The notes under the pieces were generated by a model. That model had not been told where the DNA came from, made no database searches, and saw only the letters and a list, made by a program, of their open reading frames with translations. A stretch of DNA of 64,000 nt from Aporrectodea caliginosa (lineage: Eukaryota > Annelida > Clitellata > Crassiclitellata > Lumbricidae). Positions 27,350 to 38,000 of the stretch are shown here, piece by piece. Position numbers and translations under genes: made by a program. Positions within the stretch are counted from its first letter, which is position 1, and every line of letters begins with the position of its first letter. Location: positions 384,501-448,500 of the forward strand of contig JACEVL010000083.1 of NCBI GenBank assembly GCA_020284085.1. Reading direction: 5' to 3'.

Positions 27350-27929
27350 GGGAACACGCAACGAATTGAGTGGATTTGGAATCGGAATCGAAGAGGAACC
27401 AGTAGATGAGTATATGAAGGTGACCAAGATGAGAATAATCAACAGAGGAAGATGCTTTAGAAAGAGAACAGAAGTAAAATTTCGGATGCTCCTTAACAGT
27501 CAGTGAAGTCCGTCCCTGTTATTAGATTTCAACAATGAAGAGCTGTGGTGGTGACGGTGTTGGTGGCGGTGGTGGTGTTGATGGTGATGAAAACAAGAGA
27601 AGAGAAAAGTAGAAATTTTAATTAAGACTAACAGAGAATGCAATTGAGTGATATTTTGCATGTATATTTATTGCCAAAGGTGTATGCAGTTGTTCTTTAC
27701 AGAAACAATGTCAGCTTGTACTTCCATCACCCGCTTGTGATGGATACCACCAGTCTTCAAACCCCCTAAAGAGCGAGAACCGTGATCCAAGCTAGACCAC
27801 CTCCATGCCTTCCAGGTCAACAAAACAGCTGCATATAGGCCTACAGATGGGTTGATGAGCACATAAATTTACTATCCTATTAGGTAAAGTATGATGATAT
27901 TTTGTTATTTCTGTGTGCCGTCTCGTGCC

Positions 27930-28231
27930 CATTTTGTAGGCTATAGTATGAGTGACCATTTTTGTAGGCTATAGTATGAGTGACCATTTTGTAGGCTATT
28001 GTTTGAGTGACCATTTTTGTAGGCTATAGTATGAGTGACCACTTTGTAGGCTATAGTATGAGTGACCATTTTTGTAGGCTATAGTATGAGTGACCATTTT
28101 GTAGGCTATAGTATGAGTGACCATTTTGTAGGCTATAGTATGAGTGACCATTTTGTAGGCTATAGTATGAGTGACCATTTTGTTGGCTAATAGTATGAGT
28201 GACCATTTTGTAGGCTATGGTATGAGTGACG
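27930..28231. repeat. 27-bp minisatellite, 11 copies
   Basis: The unit is TTTTGTAGGCTATAGTATGA plus GTGACCA, with small variants (CTATTGTTTG, TTGGCTAATAG, an extra T). It lies between the two copies of the 285-bp duplication. Confidence 0.93.
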
Positions 28232-28458
28232 GCTCGTCAGTACTGACAGCGGAAATGACAGCCATGCAGAGGACGATAGAATAGTCCAGAAGGGGAGATG
28301 GGAGAGGAGAACAGCAGGAAGAACAAGCATCAAGAATGGAAGTTGAACACTTTCTATTTTGCAACTATTTCAGCAGCTTTTGTTAAGTTGTCTCTGCAAA
28401 CAGGCCTATAACTATTTAATTAAATCAGTTTTTTTTATTATTTTAAACTAATCATTTT

Positions 28459-28743
28459 GGTCCGACCGATTCACTGTGGGGTGTCGAGCAGAGACGTGGC
28501 ATGCATTCCACAGGGCGGCTAGAGCCCTGTTCTCCATTGGGTCTGGTTTGTGGCGCGAAGTTCAGTCAGAAGCATGCTATGACTCGCCGATTGGAGCTGT
28601 CCCTCTGCCATGATCCTCTAGGCGCACCCGAACAGTGAATGGTAGGACCTACAAATTACTTACTCGTATAAGACCCAAGCGAGAGTTCTCAGGCGGCCTA
28701 GGCTATTATGTCTGTCTGCCGTCTGGAGAACAATTATGTACTC
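28459..28743. repeat. Direct duplication, right copy
   Basis: Counterpart of 27061-27349. It carries a small insertion (CTAGGCTATTATG) and single-base changes. Confidence 0.85.
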
Positions 28744-28749
28744 CCAGAA

Positions 28750-29580
28750 GTAAAATTTGATGCTCATTAGCATTAATCATTAGTCATTAGTCAGTGAAAT
28801 CCTTCCCTGTTGTCTTTACAAATATAATTAATTAATTTGTGGGCCTATGCAGTTGTTCTTTATAGAGAAATGTCGGCTTGTGATGGATACCACCTACAGA
28901 GTGAGCACTGTGATCGAAGCTGGACCACATCCATGCCTTCGAAGTCAAAACATTTGCATCCTTCCCTGTTATTGGCTTTCAACGTTGATCAAAGAAGAAG
29001 GTAATGGTGACATTATGATGGATAATTCGATCATGTTGATGATGATGCTGTTAGCAATTTTTTGTGGCAATTATAGTCTAATAATTAAATAGGCCTAGTG
29101 ATTGTTTTGTTGACGATGATGATGATGCAGCTGATGGTGGTGCCGCCATGGTAGTGGTGGCGGCGGTGGTGATGGTGATGGAAGTAAGAGAAGAGAACAG
29201 CAGAAATTTCAATGAAGATTAACAGAGAATGTAGCCTTTGCATATATATTTATTGACCAGGATGAGAAGGACCAACAGAGGAAGAGGTAGTGATCTAGCA
29301 GCGCTAACGTTAGTGATGTTTTTGTTTGTTTTCATATTCTCTCGGAGTGATGCCTCACACGACAGGAGAATGCAGATGCGATGGACTTATTGGAACGCTC
29401 TACTCATACGTGAGCCACAACAGGGTGAACTCATCACAGCATCATGCCACAGAAAGATATTGAAAACCAAAGAACACTGACGAACAGTCTATAGTAGGCT
29501 ATAATTTACTCCACAGACGTACATTTGGCCCACTGACATGTAACCAAGACAGGGGAGGGGAGTAAACCCATCTCCGCTGT
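28750..29580. other. Rearranged remainder of the duplicated unit
   Basis: Segments 28848-28950 and 29100-29260 match 27685-27830 and 27540-27665 in swapped order. Open frames here (for example 29238-29480) have no recognisable domain. Confidence 0.4.
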
Positions 29581-29585
29581 GTGCG

Positions 29586-30144
29586 CAGTGATGGGCACTA
29601 ACTAATTTTTTTAGTTAAACTATAACTAAACTATAACTATTTTTCAACTAAAATAAGAAAAGTTTAACTAAAAGTTGGCAACTGATTTTGTAAATAAGTT
29701 AACTGAACTAAAAATATTTAGTTAAACTTTTTCCAACTTTTTAATAAACTTTTTCATAAACATTTTCACAATGACTTATGTTAAGTAAACTGTAAAAATG
29801 CAGGGCGTACGGTCTATGACGATTATTTTCACTTTCAAACTATGTAATGTGTACTAGACTAATAGTCCTAGTACAGTTCTTCAAGAAAATCATGAAGAAA
29901 GTTGCCAATCGTGCAGTGCAATGCAGTTCACTTGACTTGAGTAATAAAACCAGTTGCTCATGACAATCATTGCGGAAGATAGTTGCTGATTTTGTTACTT
30001 AAACTTTGTAGCTAATAACTAAAAATATTAGTTAAACGTTGGTTTAAACTAAACTATTTATTTTTAGTTAAACTTCTGCCTGAACTAAATTTTTTTAGTT
30101 AAACTAAAGTTTGCCACTTTTTAGTTAACTTTTGCCCATCACTG
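29586..30144. mobile_element. hAT-like MITE rich in TTTAGTTAAACT words
   Basis: The 12-bp ends CAGTGATGGGCA and TGCCCATCACTG are inverted. The interior is made of repeated TTTAGTTAAAC(T) motifs in both orientations. The ends share GATGGGCAA with the MITE at 2263. The candidate 8-bp flanks agree at only 5 of 8 positions, so the insertion is old or a flank has changed. Confidence 0.7.
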
Positions 30145-30149
30145 TGCTT

Positions 30150-30825
30150 GAGCATAGGTAAAATCCTACCCCAGCTTCCCCACAGGGGTCTTCTGTTGGG
30201 TAGCCGGCCGACAGCTTTAATCCTGTCTTGGGTCCCATTGATTTAATAAAAAAATCAACTCAACTTCCGTGTAGAGTTAATTCTGTGAATGCCTATACAT
30301 GTCTCTGTCTATTGATTTTCAGAAAGAAATAATCTTTTTTCAGATAGCCCAAAGATGATGCGGTCCCAAATTCCTTCTTAAAGCGTGAGAACAACATTAT
30401 ACAGGCGGTGGCTAAGTGAAAGGAAAGCAAGCAAAGAGCGTTTGCTAATGTAGGCTACAAAAGTGTTTGAAAAACGAAGGACTTATGTAGTGCCTAAGTG
30501 TTTGTGATACTAATAAGTGTCTGAAGATCACCTGCTACGGAAGCAAAGCCATACGGAATAATGTAAAAGGTACCTTTGAGTGCATTACGATTCAATCAAA
30601 TCAATCGGTTAGTTTCTTGTAACCAACGTATTATCATACTTTACTAACATTTATAGTGGTTACCAAGGGAGAGACCCAGAAGGGCTGAAGAATCCCGCTA
30701 ATAGGGCCACCTAGTAATTGTGAATTATAGAAAGTCACAATAGCCCATGACAACCAGTTCAAAAAGTACAGGAATACAACAATAATCAAGTATTAACTTA
30801 ATTAATAAGAACACTACTAACATAA
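30150..30825. other. Intergenic, nothing recognised
   Basis: No exon or element boundary recognised. Confidence 0.4.
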
Positions 30826-30830
30826 CTTAA

Positions 30831-31330
30831 CTAACACACCAAATGAAAAGTAGGGTATGCATTCAAGTACTTTGTTGAATCAGATAATGACGTAGTTACT
30901 CTTAAAGATAGGCCTATGCAGACCACGTGATTGACGGACAGATAAGGGTATGCTGTTCCCAACGTGTTAGCTCCTGCAACTCTGATAGAAAATATCCAAG
31001 TGTTTGCATGAGCAAAAGGTTGTGGATATAACTTGGAACTTCTTGTAGAGTAAGAATGAATTTCGGAGGCAAGTAGGAAGCGTTGTCTGTAAATTAGGCC
31101 TATACTGGTAAATGAGTTGAGCTCATAACGATGCATAAATTCATCTATCTGTGCTGTCCTAATAATGTTCAAATCTTGGAAGTTTAAATTCTAGAAATTG
31201 TTGACTAGTAGCCTCTGAGAACTGTAAGAAACACCAGCCACGCAACGGATAGCTCTCTTGTGTTGAGTAGTCAGCCTTTCTAGATTAGATTTATAAGTAG
31301 AGGCCCATAATAAATTGCAATAGGCAAGGT
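30831..31330 (-). mobile_element. LINE reverse transcriptase C-terminal remnant
   Basis: The minus strand reads CNLLWASTYKSNLERLTTQH, then KRAIRCVAGVSYSSQ, then (after a stop) FQDLNIIRTAQIDEFMHRY. This is the post-catalytic region of jockey/CR1-type non-LTR retrotransposon proteins (YCN..W.S.Y...L..LQK.AIR.I.G). Stops and lack of ends show a dead fragment, unrelated in sequence to the 45.4 kb LINE. Confidence 0.65.
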
Positions 31331-31601
31331 TTAGGGCTATAAAAAGGTGTACCGTAGTAGAGGGCTAACTGAACATTTAGATAAATGAGGGCTAACCGAA
31401 CATTTAGATAAATGTTGTGTAGCTCCATGTCCCTTTGACAGGCAAATGCAACAGGCCCCAAATTGACTATGGCTAATAGCACATCAACCAACTTCCTATT
31501 AATTAGAAACTTCTATAGTGCCAGCTATAGTGTCTTATGCACAAGACTTCAACCTACGGTGCACGAAGACCAACCTGCAATTAAAATAGTCCTACCCAGC
31601 A

Positions 31602-32101
31602 GTGCATATTTTAACGGATTTTGACTACTGGGACAAAGTCTTGTCCACTACTTTCAATGTAATTGGAAACTAAAATCAGTGGCGTAACTAGGGTTCGTGC
31701 GCCCGGGGGCAAGAATTTCCGGAAAATTTTCTTTCTTAGTTCCGCCAAAATTTCTAATGACCTTTTTTTTTCTTTCCCCTCGTCTTTTTTCCAGAAGAAA
31801 ATTGTGAGAAGCCTCTCATTTTGCGCCCCCCCGTGCAAGACTCATGTATAATAGTTACTTAGTAACTATTCGTGCCTGATTTTTTCACACAAAATTGTCA
31901 GAAGCCTAATTTTGCGCCCCCTGCCCTGCGCCCGGGGCGGCCGCCCCACTGCCCCTCGTTACGCCACTGACTAAAATTGAAAGCAGAGTATTACCTGGAA
32001 AAATCACTAAAACTCCTGGGACAAATCCTAAACTACTGGGGCAAATCCTAAAACTACTGGGACATTTGTCCCAGTAGTTATACAGTTAAAATATGCACTG
32101 A
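31602..32101. mobile_element. Inverted-repeat element interrupted by a hAT MITE
   Basis: The ends CAGTGCATATTTTAAC and GTTAAAATATGCACTG are perfect 16-bp inverted repeats. ACTACTGGGACAAA-type words repeat inside. The element at 31677-31969 is nested within it. Related to 25421-25585. Confidence 0.7.
31677..31969. mobile_element. hAT MITE, 293 bp, TSD ACTAAAAT
   Basis: The ends CAGTGGCGTAAC and GTTACGCCACTG are flanked by identical ACTAAAAT (31669-31676, 31970-31977). The interior has GCGCCC-rich stretches near both ends (GTGCGCCCGGGGGC, GCGCCCGGGGCGG). CAGTGGCGTA is a common hAT terminus. Confidence 0.92.
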
Positions 32102-32109
32102 ATCAGTCC

Positions 32110-33140
32110 CGTCCCTACTAGAATACGCTGAATACGCAACCGCGTACGGCCTCGGCGATTTGTGCAGTCCTGGAGTCGCCTGGTGACTGCAACTCCAAAG
32201 CCTCTGTTGAATTTCTCTGAAATATGGCGCTATATAAAGTGCCATTAAGAATACAATTATGGTGAAAAGGCGCCAACTTCTTCATTTGTAATTTCTTAAT
32301 CTTCCAAAGACTAATAATTATATGCCTAAATACCATTAAAAAATAACACGACAAGTTTCTTTACAAACAGTGTATTATAAATGATACTACAGAATTTAAT
32401 ATAAAATTATTGCTATTACAGGCTTTAATTTACAGCAACTAAAGTTAAAATAGTCCTTTTCACGACAAGTTTTACTGTTAAAATCGTTAGTAACTTATGT
32501 AGACATGTTACTCATTGACAAATAACTTTTATCGTCTCTATTATACAAGTTCAGTATTAACAGATAATGTTGTAATAATGCATAAACAGTTAACGCTTGC
32601 GGTTGTGCCTGAAAGGATCTATATGAATGTTTTATTACGTTACATGACATTCTACAGAAGAATAATATACAGAGCATCTAAAATTATCCGTATTTTCAGT
32701 AAGCGTACAAACCCTACACCCATTGCTTATAAGCTGTAGACCAAAGGCCCGTTAAAACAATTTAATTATAGAAAACTAAAGCAGACAATATTAAACAAAA
32801 TAAACATCACTTTGTAAAATTCATTGAGAATTTGGTGCAATAATTACTTAAGAATAGTGCAATATGCGTGTGCAATTTACTCCGCTTAATTGCCCATAGT
32901 CACTTATGCGACATATGAACCAACAGCGAAGATATAGGGTCCTTTTACGCCAGATGTTTCCCGAGTGTTCTTTTTCGATCAGTGGTAGCTGGTCAACTTG
33001 CGTGTTGACTTTGCTGATGCAATTTTAAGAATTCATTTCATACATTTCGTGCAGTTTTCGATATTCAGGATAGAGTTGGTATTGTTTCTTGATTGTCTGT
33101 TTCAGGAGGATATTCTTATTGCTGGCTGGCGTTCATTGAT
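32110..33140. other. 3' flank of the antistasin-repeat gene
   Basis: It holds a faint LINE-like tail (CCTCTGTTGAATTTCTCTGA...GGCGCTATATAAAG, 32204-32240) and otherwise AT-rich DNA. The 3' untranslated region of the minus-strand gene should lie here. ATTAAA at about 32766 is a possible poly(A) signal but is not decisive. Confidence 0.4.
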
Positions 33141-33143
33141 TTC

Positions 33144-34489
33144 TTAGGCGCAGCGGCAGATGTCGCATCCGTCCGGTCCCTTCTGGAATCCCCGCTCGCA
33201 ATACATTCGACAGCTTGGTCTTAACGAACAGTCGACGCTGCTTCTCACTGGAAGAACAACCGCCGTTGCCTCAGCACACCGACAAGTCTCGCATCCCTTG
33301 TCATCTCGGGCGAACCCGTTCGGGCATTGCATCCGACAAGTGGCCCTGACATCAGTGCATTGATCTCCCTGTTGACGGCTTGGCGTTTTACAGGCGCACA
33401 TCTCACAGCCTCTGGAGTCGACCTGGTAGCCGAAGGCGCAGCCTTTCTTGCAATTAAGAGGAATACAGCTGGATATGACGTGAGTCAACGCAGCGGGACG
33501 TAGGGCAATGACGGGTGCTTCGCTACATTTACAGATGTCGCATCCATCTGATCCTTTCTCGAATCCGTGTGCACAGTACATTCGGCACATAGCTTTCTTC
33601 GAGCAATCGGTGCTAGCATTACCAGCGGCAGCAGCCGGAAGAGGGGTCACTCCTGGATCTGCGCACCGACATAAGTCGCATCCTTTGTCGTCTTTTGCTA
33701 ACCCATTTGGACAGTATATTCGACAGGTCGGCGTATTAGCAGCGCACTGATCTGCGCATTCACATAATGAACATCCCGCCTTGTCCTTCTTGAACCCATG
33801 TTCGCAGTGCATTCTGCAGGTGGCCATTGGCTGGCCCTGACTACAATTTAGACCAGATGGTCGCTGCTCTGGTTGGACTGGTCGAGGATTGCAGGTGCAT
33901 AACGAACATCCTGCCCTGTCTGTTGCCCGACCGAAGGCACATTCATTTCTGCATTTTAGTCGACGTCTACCGCATGATGTTTTCTTGAAGGTGGCGCTCT
34001 TGCATCGGCATAATTCACAGCCTCTACGATCCTTCAGGAACCCGTCTGGACAAGACATGGCACACTGAGCCTTTCCGCAGACCTCCTCCTTCGTTTTACA
34101 CTCGCAGATTTCACAGCCTTTATCGTCCCGCTTCCTACCAAACGGACATTCCATTAGACACGTCGACTCTGCACACACCGGGTTTTCTTTGCATCTACAT
34201 ATTGTGCAGCCATCCGCATTCCTCTGCAGACCATGCTCGCAGTGCATTCGACATCCATGACGAGGACAACTAAATTCCCTACACTCACACGTCATACAAC
34301 CCTTCTCGTCCGTCTTGTACCCGTGTACACACCTCTTGCGATCTGGACACTCAATTTCAGGGCAGGGACCCACGTTGGGGTCTCGCTTGCAGGCGCAAAG
34401 GCTGCATCCTTTAGAGTTTGTCATGTAACCGTTGGGACATTCTTTCCAGCAGCTAAAACTCGGGCATCCACCGGTCGTATTTGACGAGT
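33144..34489 (-). CDS. Exon encoding twelve antistasin-type inhibitor repeats
   Basis: This single exon reads about 447 codons to a TAA and encodes twelve tandem Cys-rich modules of the antistasin type. Each follows C-x(4-8)-C-x3-C-x2-G(F/Y)-x3-(D)-x2-GC-x2-C-x-C, for example CRMHCEHGLQRNADGCTICRC and CRMYCERGFQKGPDGCDICRC in outline. Short Pro/Ala/Ser linkers separate several modules. Antistasin-family modules are known as secreted serine-protease inhibitors (thrombin, factor Xa, trypsin or kallikrein depending on the species). A free-standing methionine occurs only inside repeat 1 (34424), so the real N-terminus comes from elsewhere. Either it is spliced from an upstream exon (acceptor-like GTGTTGAAG at 34490, phase 1), or the leader in the adjacent frame at 34495-34563 belongs to it through a frameshift. 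It lies next to Kunitz-type inhibitor genes. Confidence 0.88.
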
Positions 34490-34494
34490 CTTCA

Positions 34495-34563
34495 ACACAT
34501 CAACAGCACAACAAATGTCATTATGGCAAATAACTGGGAACACGTGCTATATTTAACCAGCAT
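34495..34563 (-). other. Hydrophobic leader in a shifted frame, directly upstream of the antistasin exon
   Basis: From the ATG at 34563 this frame gives 23 codons ending in a hydrophobic core (LFAIMTFVVLLMC), then TGA at 34494-34492. It looks like a signal peptide placed exactly where the inhibitor needs one, but one frame away. A 2-bp contraction in the TGTGT run at about 34495-34500 would explain the break. Alternatives are a sequencing error, a recent inactivating allele or coincidence, with the true leader spliced from upstream. Confidence 0.45.
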
Positions 34564-34820
34564 TGACGAGACATAAAGGTCAATTTAATGTAATTATGAA
34601 TTACCGCTGTACCCCATAACAACTTCGATAAGTCAAGCATCTTTGTATCACGTAATTGTTCGCTGTGTATAAATTAAATAAACAATTTCAGACTGACGAC
34701 AGCAGAAAGCAATAAATAAAATGAACTCGTAGGCCTATTTGAAGGTCGGATCGCATAGTCCAAAATCCAGACCGTCTGCCCTTCGCTTGTGAGCAGCTTA
34801 ATGCTATCGGGCTAGAGAAA

Positions 34821-34828
34821 CTTTTATA
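34821..34828 (-). promoter_or_regulatory. TATA-box candidate upstream of the antistasin gene
   Basis: TATAAAAG on the minus strand lies about 260 bp upstream of the shifted leader ATG. It fits a local promoter for the antistasin gene but would be ignored if transcription starts further upstream. Confidence 0.35.
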
Positions 34829-34924
34829 GGCTCATTGTTTACAGTCCAATTTGCTTAAGTACGGTGACTGCCTCTATCCAGTGTTGCCTTAAAGAAACGA
34901 AAGCTAAGTGTTCAGACATATGCT

Positions 34925-35015
34925 CAGTATCTTCGTCTCAAAGCTCAGTACCTTTCAGCTGTCTGTCTCACGGACAAACAGCTCAAAGGTACTGAGCTTT
35001 GAGACGAAGATACTG
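34925..35015. repeat. 91-bp near-perfect inverted repeat (hairpin)
   Basis: The 37-bp arms begin CAGTATCTTCGTCTCAAAGC and pair with one mismatch. The loop is about 17 nt (TCTGTCTCACGGACAAA). It lies 100 bp upstream of the TATA candidate for the antistasin gene. Confidence 0.85.
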
Positions 35016-35019
35016 TGAG

Positions 35020-35610
35020 ACATAAATTGGAATAATTTGATTTTGTGGCATTCTAAAGTTTCATGAAATGTATTTTATGGATTTTTGAAGTGTCAATTAG
35101 TAAATATTACACATTATGAATGTCTAAATTATTTTAAATTTCTAGTCTTAGTTCGTCAGCCGTGTCTGTATCTAAGCAACAAACACTTGCAATACAATTA
35201 AATGAAAATTCAGAAATATTCTCACTAGTGAGAGCTTAAGTATTGTACAGGTGCCGTGATCTGCAGCTTAATTGGCGTCATTGAGGTAAGTTATTCAGTG
35301 TCTTGCTTTAGATTAAAGTTAGGAGTGTTTCTAGATCAATGACTAGCCAAACTTAGGCAACACATTTGATCACACTTACGTTAGGCCCTATCTCTATAAA
35401 ATTGTACAGATTTAAGTTTTGTGATACTACTACTAATAGTCTAATTACTATTCCTTTATTGTGCAAACTCGTTGACACAAACGCGACAAGGTTACAGAGT
35501 CTGCAGTTTAGATATTGATTAAACAAAAATAATAGTCAAATGGCTAAGAGGCTAAGGAATATATAAAAGACTAAGGCCTACTATTGCTAAAGAAGTCGTC
35601 TGAAAATATT
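35020..35610. other. Putative intron DNA, nothing recognised
   Basis: No Kunitz-like exon is present here, although the duplicated block to its right (from 35610) is followed by one in the other copy (52.1-52.3 kb). Confidence 0.5.
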
Positions 35611-35824
35611 AAATGAATTCTAACAAGTGCTTTAAGAAAATAATTGAATATTAACAGCGAACATTTGCATATTTTCTTCAAATTTTGTATCTGGAAGACC
35701 GTATAATATAGCTATACCATTATGTATGTTGATTCTAAAATGCAATTAAACAGTTTACATCAAACAATAAGTAATTTAAATGGATGTATTGTTTTGTTTA
35801 AGTTGCAGTAGTGTTCGATCTTAC

Positions 35825-35885
35825 TGGATGTAGACATTCGTTGACTTCTGCTCCATTTCTCCCTTGTCCTTCGTTGTTCTGTTAT
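35825..35885 (-). CDS. Orphan linker exon, paralogous to exon 2 of the 52-55 kb Kunitz gene
   Basis: It is bounded by a strong acceptor (TTTCTCCTTCGCAG) and a donor (GTAAGATC), 61 nt long, phase 0 in and phase 1 out. It encodes ITEQRRTREKWSRSQRMSTS, a basic, hydrophilic linker. Its counterpart at 53595-53658 has the same phases and begins IAEQR; flanking intron DNA is better conserved than the exon. No Kunitz exon follows. The next downstream exon-like sequence is the phase-1 antistasin exon at 34489, so a splice between them would be in frame. I infer either a leader exon of the antistasin gene or a leftover of a third Kunitz unit. Confidence 0.5.
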
Positions 35886-36359
35886 CTGCGAAGGAGAAAC
35901 AGAAGCTCAGTACAGGAATGTAATGGCAAACCAAAAAGTCACTACGAAGAAAAGGAAGGTATAGTCAGGATGGAAAGTGTAAGGGAAATAAAACGGTGAT
36001 AAACTGATAATGAGGCAGAATAAATACATGCCGTGATGGAATATAATTGGACAAGCACACCTGACTTACGGAATTCTATGAGCTATATTCCTATTACTAG
36101 ATGAACGCGTATCTGAACAGTTAGCCTACCTGGCTTCTTCTAGGGACATTTAAGACCAGCTGGACCATTTTAGATATCTAACTTGAGTGTGCATGAAGAT
36201 GTGAAGAATATATAACTCAAAATCTAGTCAAGTAAAGTAGTTGGGCTTCGCATATTCAATGAAAGAACGTAGGCCTATCATTACGACAAAAGTATCATTA
36301 TTCAACGAGGTCATCTGATTATCTTTGTCTGGTCATGCCTAAATCAATAACTATTCTTG

Positions 36360-36610
36360 GTGAACGAAATCATTGGAATTCTTTCTCTGTGTCTGTCCGC
36401 TCTGCTCAGTCGCTCGCATCATTTCGTTCCCAACTTAAAACTTACCTCTTTCAAATTGCTTATCCAACATAGCCTTCCTCTTTGTCTTACGGACTGATCT
36501 TATGGATATTGACCTGATCACGGCTTGGTTTTGGTGTGCCTCGGTTGATACCTTGTGCAATAGACACCGGCGCAATAGAAGTTGCTAATTACAATTACTA
36601 TTACGCATCA
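36360..36610 (+). mobile_element. LINE 3' end inside block X
   Basis: The plus strand encodes WNSFSVSVRSAQSLASFRSQLKTYLFQ then a stop, the C-terminal signature of L2/CR1-like ORF2 proteins. The tail ends CAATAGAAGTTGCTAATTACAATTACTATTA. The paralogous copy is at about 54130-54385. Confidence 0.7.
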
Positions 36611-36619
36611 ATGAAAGAA

Positions 36620-37415
36620 TACGTTTCATTACGGCGAAATTACATTAGATGTACGAACCTGACTGAAAGTGACCAAGAGAACAAGGCTGACTAAAATGAC
36701 CGATTGCGTCATTTTGATTAAAGCGAGCCTTTGTCGAATGTCGATGTTGAAACCTATCTGCAGTTGTAACGTATCAGAGAAATATCTCTATCAGTTTGAT
36801 TGCTTCGACGACCAATCTGCCTTCGTTCTCTGGCTGTTTGAGGGCGGCTTCGCCTAAGCCTGCTTTATAGGACGGCCGAATTCTGGTACTCTGGACCCAG
36901 CAACGTCGTCGATTAGAAGAGAACAACGCCAGTTATCTGGAAAGATCTATTCACATGGCGGAGCAACAGCGTGTTTTGAGATGAAACAGAAATGCGCCAA
37001 CGCAACTCAAGAGGTTGCTGTGCAAAGATCATTCAGGAATTCATTTAAGTGTTGATTGTGTCAAAGCGGCCTTGTAGCGGCATGTGCTCTGTAACGGCTC
37101 TGTAGAAATGGTCGTATTCAACATCATCATCATCATCATCATGAGATTGTCTTAACCCACGCAAGTAAACACGAGTCATGCGGCGCAATCTGTCATTCGG
37201 CTCTGCAATGACCCTGTACACTCTACATCATGACGCGTGTGGACTACCAGGACTTATCAGGGTGGAAAACATGAAAATATTAGGGGTCATGCGATCAGAA
37301 CAACTTGGTTTCGACTGACATGTTAACAACATTATCATCAAGGCCAATGTACGCTCTCCGTGTCTCGGTTGCCCACGGTTTGTCGGGTCCAAATCTAAAA
37401 TACGTCATTGGTGCA
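36620..37415. other. Unique DNA, nothing recognised
   Basis: A short ATC run is at 37121-37143. I looked here for a signal-peptide exon matching 49217-49270 and 55395-55448 and found none. Confidence 0.45.
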
Positions 37416-37424
37416 ACTACTTAC

Positions 37425-38000
37425 TTACTTACTTACTGCAATTCCCTCTTTGCCGGTCTGTCAGTGTTACACCAGATCCAGTCCGTATATAGCTATGCTG
37501 CTCGAGTCGTTGACAATAAGCATAAATATGATATTACTTATTATTAAATATAATATAACTTACTACACATTCAAGATACTCTGAGTCTATACTGGGTTTC
37601 TGTTTCAGAGCGTATTGCTTTCAAGACCATCACACTAACACTTGCCACAATTTTTGAGATTGCTGAGGGATATATCAGGAAGCTTTGTGCATGCTCCAAT
37701 CTCGAGTCCCACTGGGTCGGTGATCGTCGCGCTCTGCGGCCCATGGAGATATGCAGTGCCGTACTAGTGGGAATATTAGACCTTGAGATATCCCCATCAA
37801 TATCGTCTGTAAAACACTGGGCAGTTCAGTACACGCTATCTGGCACTATACACTAAAGTAATGACTAGGTTTTCCTCTTTGGTCTCTCGTTCTTTAAGTA
37901 CGTTTTTTTCCCCCGGAGTTTTCGTGCTGAAAGCCCTTCTGAATAGTTATTCTGAGAGAGGCGCCATATAAATCTTTAGATACAATACAATTTAACTACA
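37425..38000 (+). mobile_element. 5'-truncated, decayed LINE
   Basis: The plus strand shows YCNSLFAGLSVLHQIQSVYS and AARVVDN, then after stops LYWVSVSERIAFKTITLTLA, then WVGDRRALRP. This matches the order in the 45.4 kb LINE (GNSIFAGLSSLNLSKLQSI...LHWLPVPQRIQFKILTL...GRSALRS). The tail GGCGCCATATAAATC plus an ATACAATACA repeat closes it near 38000. Confidence 0.72.

Larger units (their letters stand above)
35610..36620. repeat. Segmental duplication block X, copy 1
   Basis: It matches 52440-54390, where the copy is interrupted by a LINE fragment and microsatellites (about 52520-53490). It includes the linker exon at 35825-35885 and a LINE 3' end (36360-36610), both present in the other copy, so these predate the duplication. 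Confidence 0.8.

Noticed and set aside
27930..28231. CRISPR-like array
   Set aside because: The 27-bp units are directly adjacent without unique spacers and lie in animal DNA, so this is a minisatellite.
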